DNA of 35,514 nucleotides from positions 1 through 35,514 of the forward strand of contig DFHU01000060.1 in NCBI GenBank assembly GCA_002373045.1. Direction: 5' to 3'. The stretch is from Pseudoselenomonas ruminantium. Lineage in GTDB: Bacteria; Bacillota; Negativicutes; Selenomonadales; Selenomonadaceae. Under the pieces are notes generated by a model. The model saw only the letters and a list, made by a program, of their open reading frames with translations, searched no databases and was not told where the DNA came from. Positions 1-8,705 of this stretch are shown here, in pieces (within the stretch, counting starts at the first letter, position 1; every line of letters begins with the position of its first letter). Made by a program: the position numbers and the translations under genes.

Positions 1-44
1 TTTATTTAACTGTCGAAAACCCGGGCTATGGAAAAATAAAATAA
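1..44 (+). CDS. possible C-terminal end of an upstream gene (partial)
   Basis: One forward frame is open from the window edge and ends in TAA at 42-44, reading YLTVENPGYGKIK. It lies 11 bases before a strong forward terminator, which is what the end of a gene should look like. Another forward frame is also open but runs through the terminator, so this frame is preferred. Too little is visible to name a product. Confidence 0.35.
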   Translation, partial: YLTVENPGYGKIK

Positions 45-55
45 CAACAAAAGTA

Positions 56-97
56 AGGCTTGACTGGTTGAAATTTAACCGGTCAAGCCTGTTTTTG
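56..97 (+). terminator. rho-independent terminator of the upstream gene
   Basis: Arms 56-69 and 77-90 form a 14-bp stem with one G-U pair around a 7-base loop, followed by GTTTTTG. It isolates the upstream gene from the exported-protein genes that follow. Confidence 0.85.
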
Positions 98-125
98 ATT
101 TATGCAAAAAAATAAACAAAATAGT

Positions 126-153
126 TTGAAAGTTAATAATAGTATTATATAAT
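126..153 (+). promoter_or_regulatory. sigma-A type promoter for the exported-protein genes
   Basis: TTGAAA (126-131) is followed after 16 bases by a perfect TATAAT (148-153). The site lies after the upstream terminator and about 80 bases before the first start codon, so it is well placed to drive the genes from 235 onward. Confidence 0.6.
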
Positions 154-234
154 TAAGATGGAGAAAGATGTGAGGTTGAGAGGAAAGCCTGAACGGTATA
201 GGTAATGAGAAACATAAAGAAGGAGGGCAGAAAC

Positions 235-639
235 ATGAGGTCGTATGTATCAAAGTTATTTGCATGTTTAGTGCTTACCTTGCTTTGCACGGCAATTTTG
301 CCGTCGGCAACACAGGCAAGACCGGTAATCAAGTTCCAGATTGAGCATGTCTATATACATCATGTGGGTGAGGTGGAAGTTGTCGGCTACTTTGAAAACA
401 GTGGCAATCAGGGAGCTTATGTCAAGTGGATGGACATTGACCTTACGCTGATTGCAGACAATGGTCAGCGGATGTGGGCGGATACGGATATCCGTCATTA
501 TGTGAAGGATATCTATGTACCGGCACATCAGTATGTTGCTTATACCTGTTATATTCAGAATCCGGGTATCCCCGAATATCACGGCAAATATCGTCACCGC
601 TGGCATTCCAAGACGCATTGGGAAAAGGCGGCAGGTTAA
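235..639 (+). CDS. exported protein of unknown function
   Basis: The protein has 134 residues and its family is not recognised. It begins with a clear signal peptide (MRSYVSKLF, then a hydrophobic stretch ending in a likely cleavage site near TQARP), so it should be exported. The mature part is rich in Tyr, His and Trp and contains a phrase of the type VVGYFENSGNQGAYVKWMDI, which suggests a small beta-rich extracytoplasmic domain; this is inference. The start at 235 is chosen over an upstream ATG at 205 because AAGGAGGG lies just before it and the signal peptide then begins at residue 1. It is the first of three consecutive genes for exported proteins and its stop codon touches the leader of the next gene. 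Confidence 0.75.
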   Translation: MRSYVSKLFACLVLTLLCTAILPSATQARPVIKFQIEHVYIHHVGEVEVVGYFENSGNQGAYVKWMDIDLTLIADNGQRMWADTDIRHYVKDIYVPAHQYVAYTCYIQNPGIPEYHGKYRHRWHSKTHWEKAAG

Positions 640-663
640 ATGGTGCGCAGGAGGATACTAAAA

Positions 664-1542
664 ATGTATGCATATGAAACGATACAGAAAATACTGTTCC
701 CTGTGCTGCTAATCGGAGCGGCGGCCTGTTTTATCAGCGGTATCGCTGTAGGAGAACCTGCTGTGGCGGCAGCAAAAAGTGCCGGTACAGCGGTGCAGAA
801 AGCAACGGTGGTCAGTGAGCACAGTATTCAGCCGATTGTAGGAACTTGGCGTGAGGCAGGTACAGCTGATGCGCGAAGTCTTGTCATCTACGCGGATGGC
901 AAGTATGAAATGACCTACAAAGACGGCAGGGCCTTTGGCATGGTTAAGGTAACGGCTGAAGAACATCCGGATGGTTCAAAATCCTATTGGTATTCGTTTT
1001 TGGAAGGTGGCGGCGTAGTTCTTGAGGATAAGGACACAGCCTCGCCGTGGTATTCAGCGTATACGAGTGCTAATGAACAATGGGGGGCCTTTGCCAGGGA
1101 CGAAAAGAAGGCAACGCAGACAGACCTTTATTCCGGGCAGGATGGAGCCATGCATTTTGTGCGCTATGCCGAAAATGGCTACGATAAAAACCGTGCGAGC
1201 ATTAAGGCAGAAGATTATGTTGGCGTCTGGGGCAGTGGCCGCTGTTCTGCTGTAGTAAGCCGGGAGGGGAATGGCTTCCTGGTGGAAATTCAATGGGCAA
1301 GCAATGCCGCTGAAGGCAGCCGTTGGGTTTATCATTGCAGCTATGACAATTTTGCGGCGATTCTTTTCAGTAATGGCGATGGCACGCGCATCGACTATGT
1401 TTATGCAGAAAACGGTACAAGTAAAGAGAATATGGCCTATAATGACGGTCGAGCACTCTTTGTCCTGCGTGATGGCATAATGCGTTGGCAGGACAAAAAA
1501 GAAAACACAGATAATGGTGTGGAGTTCACCAAACTTCCCTGA
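664..1542 (+). CDS. exported protein of unknown function
   Basis: The protein has 292 residues and an N-terminal hydrophobic segment (FPVLLIGAAACFISGIAVG) that acts as a signal peptide or membrane anchor. The body seems to hold two similar units of the type found in small secreted sensors of composition: GTWREAGTADARSLVIYADGKYEM near residue 60 and GVWGSGRCSAVVSREGNGFLVEI near residue 185. This suggests an internal duplication of a beta-rich module, inferred by eye only. The start at 664 has AGGAGG at 649-654 with 9 bases of spacing, better than the ATG at 640 that directly follows the previous stop. The close spacing suggests co-transcription with the flanking exported-protein genes. Confidence 0.75.
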   Translation: MYAYETIQKILFPVLLIGAAACFISGIAVGEPAVAAAKSAGTAVQKATVVSEHSIQPIVGTWREAGTADARSLVIYADGKYEMTYKDGRAFGMVKVTAEEHPDGSKSYWYSFLEGGGVVLEDKDTASPWYSAYTSANEQWGAFARDEKKATQTDLYSGQDGAMHFVRYAENGYDKNRASIKAEDYVGVWGSGRCSAVVSREGNGFLVEIQWASNAAEGSRWVYHCSYDNFAAILFSNGDGTRIDYVYAENGTSKENMAYNDGRALFVLRDGIMRWQDKKENTDNGVEFTKLP

Positions 1543-1599
1543 TAAACAGCATTATGCCTGTGTGACGGATGAAAAAGCATTTCGTGGAGGTGCAGGGAG

Positions 1600-2397
1600 A
1601 TGATGGTGTTAAAGCGGCTTTATGTTCTGCTTATGGCAGCATGGCTTTGTGCAGGCGTTGTATCCGCTGCACCTTTGCAGGTGCAGGAGCAGCTGCAAAT
1701 TTTGGCGAGGACGGCGAAGGCGGAAAACGGCTGGTTCGTCCAGCCAACGCAGGCTGCGGATTGGAACAAATGGCATTACGCAGTGACCGACTTAAACCAT
1801 GACGGCAATTTGGAGATTTTGCTGGCGAAGGCAGGCAGCTTTGACGGAACGCAAGAGCTGCGGTGTGAAGAATTCAACGAAGGTAAATGGACGCGCCATG
1901 GGGGCATTCATTTGGTGGGCGGCTCGCATATGCCGGATATTTTGACCGGTGAGGAATATGGGCAATTCACAGTGTTGTATGATGCGCAGAAAAAGCGTTA
2001 TATCTATCTTTTTACGGAAACCATCATGCATGGTGAGTTTGAGGCGGTGCATACCCGCTATGCTATTTGGCTGAATGGCGTATTGCAGGTTGAGGAGTTA
2101 GGCTTTTCGACTTGGCAGCTGTCTGGTTATGACGGTAGTGTCAAGCAGCATTATTATCTGCCCCAATGGCGGACGGCCGCCACAGAAGGTGCGCAGAGAA
2201 TCGGTGCCAAACGCTATGCGCAGCTAGCCAAGGAGAGATTCCCAAACTGCGTAGAGCAGACAGCCAAAATCAAATGGATAAAAGCAGAGGAACTATGGCC
2301 GTTGATAACAAGCGGTAAGGCATATAACAGGTTAGACGATTCCTTTGCTGTGTTTACCCAAAGCACGTTGGTTGCTAACGACACTTTACCCCATTAA
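1600..2397 (+). CDS. exported protein of unknown function
   Basis: The protein has 265 residues and a signal peptide (MMVLKRLYVLLMAAWLCAGVVSA, cleaved near SAAPLQ). The mature domain contains DLNHDGNLEILLAKAG near residue 70. That Asp/Asn-rich phrase resembles the calcium-binding loops of VCBS/FG-GAP or dockerin-like repeats, but only one copy is seen. GGAGG lies 9 bases before the start. It is the third of three exported-protein genes in a row; no enzyme motif was recognised. A weak TAAAAT box occurs after it, before the hydrolase gene. Confidence 0.72.
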   Translation: MMVLKRLYVLLMAAWLCAGVVSAAPLQVQEQLQILARTAKAENGWFVQPTQAADWNKWHYAVTDLNHDGNLEILLAKAGSFDGTQELRCEEFNEGKWTRHGGIHLVGGSHMPDILTGEEYGQFTVLYDAQKKRYIYLFTETIMHGEFEAVHTRYAIWLNGVLQVEELGFSTWQLSGYDGSVKQHYYLPQWRTAATEGAQRIGAKRYAQLAKERFPNCVEQTAKIKWIKAEELWPLITSGKAYNRLDDSFAVFTQSTLVANDTLPH

Positions 2398-2473
2398 GGG
2401 ATAGCAAAAATTTCCTATCGGTGTTAAAATGTAATCATCTTTGTTTTTAGGCAGGCAGTAGAAAGGTGATTAC

Positions 2474-3442
2474 ATGCACAAGATGTTTTTATCCTGTCTC
2501 CTGACAGCTGTCCTTACGGCGGCGGCTGTGGCTGCGGCCTTTATCATGGGGATAGGATATTTTGTTGGCAATTATGCGGTGCACTTTGGCTTGGAGCGGG
2601 GGACGGTGGATAATCCGCAGGAACCGCCCAGGGCGTTTGCTTTGCTCATGCCGCCGGAGGCGCGCCATTATGATAAGCCGGATTATACGAATGAGGAATG
2701 GACGTTGACGTCGCGGGATAATCTGGTGTTAAAGGCTACGCATTTTTATCCGGACGAGGATAACGGTGCGAAAAAATGGGTGATTGTAGCGCATGGCTAC
2801 GGTGGTACGCAGGAAAATTCCTATTATATAGCAACCCACTATCTGCGGATGGGCTACCATGTGCTGACCCCTGACCTGCGCGCCGCAGGCAAAAGCGAGG
2901 GGCGTTATTTGACCATGGGTTATCGGGAGAGCGTGGATATGGTGGATTGGGCCAAGCGGATTGCCCTTTACTATCCGCAGGCCAAGATTATCCTGCATGG
3001 CGTGTCCATGGGCGCAGCCACGGTGATGATGGCCTGTGATGATGAGGATTTGCCGAAGAATGTAGCAGCTTGCGTGGAAGAAAGCGGCTACACCAGCGCT
3101 TTTGATTTGCTTGTGCATCAGATACATGAGTCGTTGGGCCTGCCGCCCTTCCCGGCGATGAATCTTTTGGACTGGCGTTGTCAGCAGGTGGCAGGGTTCA
3201 GCCTTAATCAGGCGGTGCCGGAAGTTTCGGTGATGCATTCCAAGGTGCCTATCCTGTTTATTCATGGTACGAAGGATGCCTTGGTGCCGCCCACTATGGC
3301 GGAACAGCTCTATCGGGATGCGAAAGCCCCGGATAAGAGTCTGCTCTTAATCCATGATGCGGTACATGGTGTGGCGTGCCAAAAGGACGAGAAATTGTAT
3401 TTTAAGACGGTGCAGGAGTTTACGGCACCGTATATGCAGTAA
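2474..3442 (+). CDS. alpha/beta hydrolase, membrane-anchored
   Basis: This is a 322-residue serine hydrolase of the alpha/beta fold. The N-terminus (residues 5-33) is a single hydrophobic segment, so the catalytic domain is probably anchored on the outer face of the inner membrane. The oxyanion region is AHGYGGT (about 106-112). The nucleophile elbow is HGVSMGA with Ser178, the acid is Asp268 in HGTKDALVPP, and the histidine is His298 in HDAVHG, giving a complete triad. Family members hydrolyse esters or peptides, but the substrate cannot be told. AAAGGTG precedes the ATG. The next gene, dtd, starts 11 bases after the stop, so the two are likely co-transcribed. Confidence 0.88.
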   Translation: MHKMFLSCLLTAVLTAAAVAAAFIMGIGYFVGNYAVHFGLERGTVDNPQEPPRAFALLMPPEARHYDKPDYTNEEWTLTSRDNLVLKATHFYPDEDNGAKKWVIVAHGYGGTQENSYYIATHYLRMGYHVLTPDLRAAGKSEGRYLTMGYRESVDMVDWAKRIALYYPQAKIILHGVSMGAATVMMACDDEDLPKNVAACVEESGYTSAFDLLVHQIHESLGLPPFPAMNLLDWRCQQVAGFSLNQAVPEVSVMHSKVPILFIHGTKDALVPPTMAEQLYRDAKAPDKSLLLIHDAVHGVACQKDEKLYFKTVQEFTAPYMQ

Positions 3443-3453
3443 GGAGTGGAATT

Positions 3454-3897
3454 GTGCGGGCAGTGGTAACGCGGGTAAAATCCGCCAGTGTAGAAATCGA
3501 AGGAAAAGTGAATGGCGCGATTGAGCAGGGCTTTTTGGTGCTCTTGGGTGTAGGGCCGGAGGATAATGCGGAGTCGGCCCAAAAACTTGCCGAGAAGATA
3601 TATAATGTAAGGGTGTTTTCCGATGAGGCCGGGAAGATGAACTTAAACCTTGAACAGGTGGGCGGTTCCATGCTGGTGATTTCCCAGTTTACGCTTTATG
3701 CAGATTTGAAGAAGCGCCGTCCCGGTTTCAGTCATGCGGCGCCGCCGGCTATGGCCAATGAACTCTATGAAGTCTTTATGCAGGATTTGCGGGATTTGGG
3801 CGTGACGGTGGAGCATGGTGAATTCGGTGCGGATATGCAGGTGGAGTCGGTCAATGATGGCCCGGTGACGCTTTGTTTTGATACGGAGGCTTTGTGA
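3454..3897 (+). CDS. dtd: D-aminoacyl-tRNA deacylase
   Basis: The 147-residue product matches the full length of the Dtd family. Dtd removes D-amino acids wrongly attached to tRNA (for example D-Tyr-tRNA) and so protects translation from mischarging. The family motif SQFTLYAD is present near residues 76-83, and the second signature NDGPVTLCFDT lies near the C-terminus. The start is GTG at 3454, preceded by AAGGAGTGG; the protein then begins MRAVVTRVKSASVEIEG as in other Dtd proteins. The stop overlaps the start of the aminopeptidase gene, which suggests translational coupling. Confidence 0.95.
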   Translation: MRAVVTRVKSASVEIEGKVNGAIEQGFLVLLGVGPEDNAESAQKLAEKIYNVRVFSDEAGKMNLNLEQVGGSMLVISQFTLYADLKKRRPGFSHAAPPAMANELYEVFMQDLRDLGVTVEHGEFGADMQVESVNDGPVTLCFDTEAL

Positions 3898-5138
3898 TGC
3901 AGACAGAATTGTTGCAGAAATATGCAGAATTAGTGGTAAATGTCGGGGTAAATATTCAGAAGGACCAGATTCTGATCATCAATTCCCCAATTGAATGTGC
4001 GGATTTTGCCCGCAAAATCAGTGAGGAAGCCTTCAAGGCCGGAGCTCATGATGTGGTCATGAGTTGGGGGGATGAACTATCTGCCCATATCCGCTACGAG
4101 CATGGCAAGAAGGAACTCTTTACGGAATTTCCGGAATGGCGGGTGAAATTCTATCAGGGTTATGCGGAGCAGGGCGCGGCGTTTGTGTCCATTGCGGCCC
4201 GTGACCCGCAGATTTTCAGCGATATTGAGCCGGAAAAACTGAAATTAGCGAATCAGGCAGCTGGTGCGGCGCTGTTGGAGTATCGTGAACGCCTCATGAG
4301 CAATAAGAATACCTGGTGCGTGGTGTCTGTGCCGACCAAAGGTTGGGCGACGAAGGTATTCCCCGAAGATACAGCCGAAAAAGCTGTGGAAAAACTTTGG
4401 CAGGCCATCTTTAAGACTGTACGCATTGGTGAAGGTATCGATACGGTTGCTGAATGGCGCAAGCATATCGACTTTCTGCAGCAGGCGGCAAAGTTCCTCA
4501 ACGAGCAGAAGTTTGTCAAGCTTCATTATCAGAATGCCAGCGGCACAGATTTGGAAATCGAACTGCCGGAAGGCCATATTTGGGCCGGTGGTGCGGAAAA
4601 GTCAGAGCTTGGGACAGAGTTTGCCGCCAATATGCCGACGGAGGAAGTTTACAGCATGCCCAAGCGTGATGGTGTAAATGGTACGGTTGTAGCCTCCAAG
4701 CCGTTAAACTACAACGGCAATCTGATTGAAAACTTCAAGCTGGTTTTCAAGGACGGCAAAGTGGTTGATTATACGGCGGAAAAAGGTGCGGAAATCCTCA
4801 AAGGTCTGTTGGAAACGGACGAAGGGGCAAGCTATTTAGGCGAAGTAGCGCTGGTGCCCTTTGATTCGCCGATTTCGCAGAGCGGGATTTTGTTCTACAA
4901 CACCCTGTTTGATGAAAATGCCTCCTGTCATCTGGCACTGGGCAAGGCCTATCCGACCTGCATTGAAGGTGGCGAGAAGATGGACAGCGTGACGCTTTTG
5001 CGGCATGGTGTCAACGATTCGCTTGTGCATGAGGACTTTATGATTGGTACTCAGGATTTGGAAATCGTGGGGACCACTGCCGATGGCCGCGAAATTAAGA
5101 TTTTTGAACAGGGCAATTTCGGGAGGAATTTATGGTAA
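3897..5138 (+). CDS. M29-family aminopeptidase (thermophilic metalloaminopeptidase type)
   Basis: The 413-residue protein matches the AmpS/PepS/aminopeptidase T family (MEROPS M29), cytosolic two-metal enzymes that remove N-terminal residues from peptides. The metal-ligand region is intact: a Glu in NMPTEEVYSMP, a Glu in LGEVALVP, a His in ENASCHLALGKAYP, and the block HGVNDSLVHEDFMIG with its His and Asp. The ATG at 3897 overlaps the dtd stop and has GGAGG 7 bases before it; a GTG one codon upstream is also possible. Its end overlaps the next gene by 7 bases. Confidence 0.92.
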   Translation: MQTELLQKYAELVVNVGVNIQKDQILIINSPIECADFARKISEEAFKAGAHDVVMSWGDELSAHIRYEHGKKELFTEFPEWRVKFYQGYAEQGAAFVSIAARDPQIFSDIEPEKLKLANQAAGAALLEYRERLMSNKNTWCVVSVPTKGWATKVFPEDTAEKAVEKLWQAIFKTVRIGEGIDTVAEWRKHIDFLQQAAKFLNEQKFVKLHYQNASGTDLEIELPEGHIWAGGAEKSELGTEFAANMPTEEVYSMPKRDGVNGTVVASKPLNYNGNLIENFKLVFKDGKVVDYTAEKGAEILKGLLETDEGASYLGEVALVPFDSPISQSGILFYNTLFDENASCHLALGKAYPTCIEGGEKMDSVTLLRHGVNDSLVHEDFMIGTQDLEIVGTTADGREIKIFEQGNFGRNLW

Positions 5139-5770
5139 AGAAGATGAGCCGCGGGCTTTCCTTGACTTTGCTGCTCCTTGGTTTGTGGAGCACAATCTGC
5201 CTGGCAGCAGGGAGTGTCGTGGACGAGGATTTTTCCTGCAAGGGGGTAATGCTCGGCGACAGCGAAAGCGTTTTGCGGGCGAAGTGGGGCGAGCCGCTCT
5301 ATGACAAAATCGTTATCAAGCAGGGCGTCAAGGTCAAAACCTATGTTTATAAAGACCGCAGCGAGGCTAGCGTAGCTGTGTACACGGGCAAAGTGGTGGA
5401 TTTTGTCGTGGATATGGATAAATATACTGCCCGCCGTAATGTGCGCCAAGGGGCTACGAAATTTTGGCTGGAAAAGGTTTATGGCAAAAATACGCGCCAG
5501 TTTATTGATGGTGCGTATTATCTGATTTACAATCGGGAACAACATCCCCATCAGCATTTGCTGTTAAAGGTGGATGCAGATGATGGGCATTTGCTGGATT
5601 TGCGAATAACCAATCTGCCGCTGGATGAGGCAGAACGGACTGCCATGGCGGAGGAAGGCGAGCCGATGCTTTTCGAAGGTGATGGTGACGAAGATGGCAG
5701 CCTGTTGAATATTGATGTATCCGCTCTGCCACAGGATAAAGGTGTGCACATGGAGGGCTTGGGCAGATGA
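5132..5770 (+). CDS. exported protein of unknown function
   Basis: The protein has 212 residues with a signal peptide (MVKKMSRGLSLTLLLLGLWSTICLA, cleavage near LAAG). The mature N-terminal part (FSCKGVMLGDSESVLRAKWG) resembles the opening of small periplasmic proteins in which a structural threshold is followed by a helix, but no family is recognised. The C-terminus is acidic (GDGDEDGS). GGGAGG precedes the ATG. It overlaps the aminopeptidase gene upstream and the YitT gene downstream (ATGA), so it is translated as part of the same operon. Confidence 0.75.
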   Translation: MVKKMSRGLSLTLLLLGLWSTICLAAGSVVDEDFSCKGVMLGDSESVLRAKWGEPLYDKIVIKQGVKVKTYVYKDRSEASVAVYTGKVVDFVVDMDKYTARRNVRQGATKFWLEKVYGKNTRQFIDGAYYLIYNREQHPHQHLLLKVDADDGHLLDLRITNLPLDEAERTAMAEEGEPMLFEGDGDEDGSLLNIDVSALPQDKGVHMEGLGR

Positions 5771-6666
5771 TACAGCTGAAACTGCTGGAACACCGTCTGC
5801 TGCGCTATGCAGGAATTACGCTGGGTTGTATGATTGCCAGCTGCTCCATCAATCTTTTTTTGGTGCCTTCCCATCTATTGACGGGCGGTGCCACGGGCAT
5901 TGCCATGATTGTTTATTACCTCACGCATCTGCCCATTGGTGCGCAGACCTTTGCCTATAATATTCCGCTGTTGATGGCAGCCTGGCGGCTGCTCGGCAAG
6001 GGCTACACCTGTGATGTGGTCATCGGCACGGCGATATTTTCATTCTGTCTGGACTTCACCAAGCCGCTTAACGCCTATGCACCAGTCAACGATTACATGT
6101 TGGCGGCGATTTTTGGCGGCGTGTTCAATGGCATTGGCTATGGTATTGTGTTCCGCATGAATGGCAGTACCGGCGGCTTCGATATCGTGGGCGCCATTGC
6201 CAAGAAGTTTTATTCCTTTAATATGGGCGGCGTGATTTTCGGTTTTAATTGTCTGGTCATGCTGGTGGCGGCGTTTATGTTCGGCGTGGCGCCGGCGATG
6301 TTTACGCTTATCTGCATGTTCATGAATGCCATGGTGACGGATAAGGTTATCGCGGGCTTTAACAGCCGCAAGGCGCTCCTAATCGTATCCAATCAGGCGG
6401 AGGCCATTGCCGAGGGCATTATGGAAGTGGGCCGCGGCGTAACCTTCCTGCATGGGCAGGGGGCGTTTACGCGCCGTGAGCGCAATGTGGTGTTCGTGGT
6501 GGTGACCTTAACGCAGGTAGCCAAAATGAAGATGATAATAAACGCCATCGACCCCGATGCGTTTGTGATTATCATGTCGGCCAATGAAGTCATGGGGCAT
6601 GGATTCAGTTCACCTGGTGTAAAAAATGGGACAGTGATTCACCGTTACGGGAATAACAGCAGATAG
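5767..6666 (+). CDS. YitT family membrane protein (DUF161 plus DUF2179)
   Basis: The 299-residue protein has the usual two-part YitT structure. About five or six hydrophobic segments fill residues 15-205, including the family phrases HLLTGGATGIAMI and NGSTGGFDIVG. A soluble C-terminal DUF2179 domain (GRGVTFLHGQGAFTRRERNVVFVVV onward, about 220-285) ends in FVIIMSANEVMGHGF. Members sit in the inner membrane; their transported substrate is not established. The ATG overlaps the stop of the preceding gene and a GGAGG sits about 10 bases upstream. Confidence 0.9.
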   Translation: MIQLKLLEHRLLRYAGITLGCMIASCSINLFLVPSHLLTGGATGIAMIVYYLTHLPIGAQTFAYNIPLLMAAWRLLGKGYTCDVVIGTAIFSFCLDFTKPLNAYAPVNDYMLAAIFGGVFNGIGYGIVFRMNGSTGGFDIVGAIAKKFYSFNMGGVIFGFNCLVMLVAAFMFGVAPAMFTLICMFMNAMVTDKVIAGFNSRKALLIVSNQAEAIAEGIMEVGRGVTFLHGQGAFTRRERNVVFVVVTLTQVAKMKMIINAIDPDAFVIIMSANEVMGHGFSSPGVKNGTVIHRYGNNSR

Positions 6667-6675
6667 GAGAAGTTT

Positions 6676-7848
6676 ATGCAAGAAACGGATATATTAGTGG
6701 TGGGAGCCGGAGCAGCCGGGGCATCTTTAGGCTATTTGCTAAAACAGACGGGCAAGGATGTGCTGTTGCTGGAAATGCTGGATGCAAAAAAGAAGAATAA
6801 GCTGTGCGCAGGAATAATTGAGCACAGGGCAGATAAGGCCTTTACGGATATTTTCGGTAAAACGCTGGCTGAAGCGGGGCTCGTGACTATGCCTATGGAA
6901 ACGATGATTGTCCGCCATGATGATTATGAAATGAGCCATACCATGCCCAAGAAGCATCAGGCTGTACAGGGAACAGAGCAAGGTTCGGTACAGGATGAAA
7001 ATGCGCAGGGATTTGTCGCAAGCCTGCGTAATTATCTGCAGAAAGGCGGTAAAATGGCGGCGAAAATGGCCGTGAAGAAGGCCGCTGGTTATGAGCCGGG
7101 AGTAGTTTCCTATAAAGCTTTGCCCCGTAAGCATTTTGATGATTATATACTGAATCGCTATTTGGAAGCGGGCGGGCAGCTTATGGATCGTACCACGGTG
7201 CGGTCTATCGATAAAGAACGGCAGGTGGCGTGCTGTGTAAATCTTGTTACCAAAGAGACCTTCGAAATCAAGTATAATACTTTGGTCGGTGCAGATGGAG
7301 CAACATCGATTGTGCGGCGTTTGCTTACAGGGAAGCGGCAAAGCACGACACTTGCTTTGGAAGCACCGGTGCCCCTTACACTGAGGGAAACGGTAATTTA
7401 TTTGCGTCCGGCTGACCATGGTTATTTTTGGTATATTCCCCGCGGAAACGATGCTACTGTTGGCTGTGTCTATCATAAATTGGGGTGCAGAGACAGTGAA
7501 ATCAGAAAGCACTTTGCGGCATGCTGTGCGGATATGGGAATAAAAATGGAGAGCAAAATACGTGGTGCCCTGATTCCTGATGGCAGTGATGTGCTGCTGC
7601 AGCCGGCAGAACATTGTTTTTTGATTGGCGAAGCTGCGGGCTTGTCGGATAATTTTACCGGTGGTGGTATTCACTATGCGCTGTTATCGGCAAAGGCATT
7701 AGCGGATGCTTTGCAGGGAAAAAAGACTTATGATGAGGCGATGAAGCCCCAACTGGACGCCGTGCATAAGAATTGCAGCAATGCGAATATCTACTTTGCC
7801 GCCGGTGGTAAGGTGGTGGAATTTCTGGGGCAGAAAAAGACCAACTAA
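6676..7848 (+). CDS. FAD-dependent oxidoreductase, geranylgeranyl reductase type
   Basis: The 390-residue flavoprotein starts with the dinucleotide-binding motif VVGAGAAGAS (GxGxxG, residues 8-17). It has GADGATSIVRR near residue 205 and FLIGEAAGLSDNFTGGGIHYA near 315, all typical of the geranylgeranyl reductase/digeranylgeranylglycerophospholipid reductase superfamily. These enzymes reduce isoprenoid or other double bonds using FAD. Residues 95-150 look like an insertion, low in complexity and rich in Gln, Lys and Ala, which is unlike the core of the family. TAGGAG precedes the ATG. The substrate cannot be inferred from the neighbours. Confidence 0.85.
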   Translation: MQETDILVVGAGAAGASLGYLLKQTGKDVLLLEMLDAKKKNKLCAGIIEHRADKAFTDIFGKTLAEAGLVTMPMETMIVRHDDYEMSHTMPKKHQAVQGTEQGSVQDENAQGFVASLRNYLQKGGKMAAKMAVKKAAGYEPGVVSYKALPRKHFDDYILNRYLEAGGQLMDRTTVRSIDKERQVACCVNLVTKETFEIKYNTLVGADGATSIVRRLLTGKRQSTTLALEAPVPLTLRETVIYLRPADHGYFWYIPRGNDATVGCVYHKLGCRDSEIRKHFAACCADMGIKMESKIRGALIPDGSDVLLQPAEHCFLIGEAAGLSDNFTGGGIHYALLSAKALADALQGKKTYDEAMKPQLDAVHKNCSNANIYFAAGGKVVEFLGQKKTN

Positions 7849-7878
7849 TGGTTGCAATAGAGAAAGGAATTTTGTACA

Positions 7879-8445
7879 ATGAAAAAGATATTGATTATGA
7901 TGCTGGTGCTTATGACGGCGCTTTCGGCTGGATGTATCGCCGGCGGCAAGGATAATGGAGGCAAAAAAGTGGCTAATCGCATTGCAGTATTTGAAACCAA
8001 CAAAGGTACGTTTGAAATCGAACTTTTCGAAGACAAGACGCCGATTACGACGAAGAATTTTATCGACCTGACAGAAAAGGGCTTTTACAATGGCGTGATT
8101 TTCCATCGCGTGATTGACGGCTTTATGATTCAGGGCGGCGACCCGGATGGCACGGGTAAGGGCGGCCCGGGCTACACCATCGAGGATGAATTCCTCGATG
8201 ACCTGCGCTTTGATGGCGAAGGCATCCTGGCTATGGCCAACACGGGCATGCCCCACAGCGGCGGCAGCCAGTTCTTCATCACGCTGGATAAGACCCCGTG
8301 GCTCAACGGCAAGCACACCATCTTTGGCAAGGTGATTAAGGGCATGGATGTTGTCCGCACCATCGGCCATAGCGAAACGGATTTTTCTGACCGTCCGCTC
8401 GAAAAAGTCGTGATGGAAAAAGTTACCATTAAAGATGCCAAATAA
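7879..8445 (+). CDS. cyclophilin-type peptidyl-prolyl cis-trans isomerase, lipoprotein
   Basis: The 188-residue protein is a compact bacterial cyclophilin that speeds cis-trans isomerisation of Xaa-Pro bonds in folding proteins. It carries a lipoprotein signal peptide with lipobox LSAGC (Cys19), so it should be lipid-anchored outside the cytoplasm. The cyclophilin core follows: TKNFIDLTEKGFYNGVIFHR, FMIQGGDPDGTGKGGPGY, LAMANTGMPHSGGSQFFI and LNGKHTIFGKV, with the catalytic Arg in FHRV. AAAGGA precedes the start. Its last 11 bases overlap the start of the GIY-YIG gene. Confidence 0.93.
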   Translation: MKKILIMMLVLMTALSAGCIAGGKDNGGKKVANRIAVFETNKGTFEIELFEDKTPITTKNFIDLTEKGFYNGVIFHRVIDGFMIQGGDPDGTGKGGPGYTIEDEFLDDLRFDGEGILAMANTGMPHSGGSQFFITLDKTPWLNGKHTIFGKVIKGMDVVRTIGHSETDFSDRPLEKVVMEKVTIKDAK

Positions 8446-8701
8446 GGACGAAAACTACACTTATATCTTAGAGTGCAGTGACGGCAGTTTTTATACAGGC
8501 TGGACAAATGACCTCGTAAAGCGGGTCAGGACGCACAATGCAGGCCGCGGGGGCAAATACACCCGCGCCCGCCTGCCTGTGCGTCTTGTCTATTTTGAAA
8601 CCTTTGCCGAAAAACGGGAAGCGCAGAGTCGTGAATGGCATATCAAGCAGCTTACCCATGAGCAGAAACGAAAATTAATCGAGAGTAGCGAGAGGATGTA
8701 A
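8435..8701 (+). CDS. GIY-YIG domain protein (UPF0213/YhbQ type)
   Basis: The 88-residue protein is a single GIY-YIG nuclease-like domain. The motif appears as YTYILECSDGSFYTGWTNDL (about residues 8-27), followed by RVRTHNAGRGGKYTRARLPV and the conserved Glu in FAEKREAQSREWHIKQL. Its length matches the stand-alone UPF0213 family, whose role is poorly defined but probably involves DNA cleavage or repair. It overlaps the cyclophilin gene by 11 bases and has no strong ribosome-binding site of its own, so translation is probably coupled. uppP starts 4 bases after the stop. Confidence 0.88.
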   Translation: MPNKDENYTYILECSDGSFYTGWTNDLVKRVRTHNAGRGGKYTRARLPVRLVYFETFAEKREAQSREWHIKQLTHEQKRKLIESSERM

Positions 8702-8705
8702 TACA

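Noticed and set aside
6739..7674. Reverse open frame of 311 codons opposite the flavoprotein gene
   Set aside because: It is antisense to a gene with clear FAD motifs; its translation has no family resemblance.
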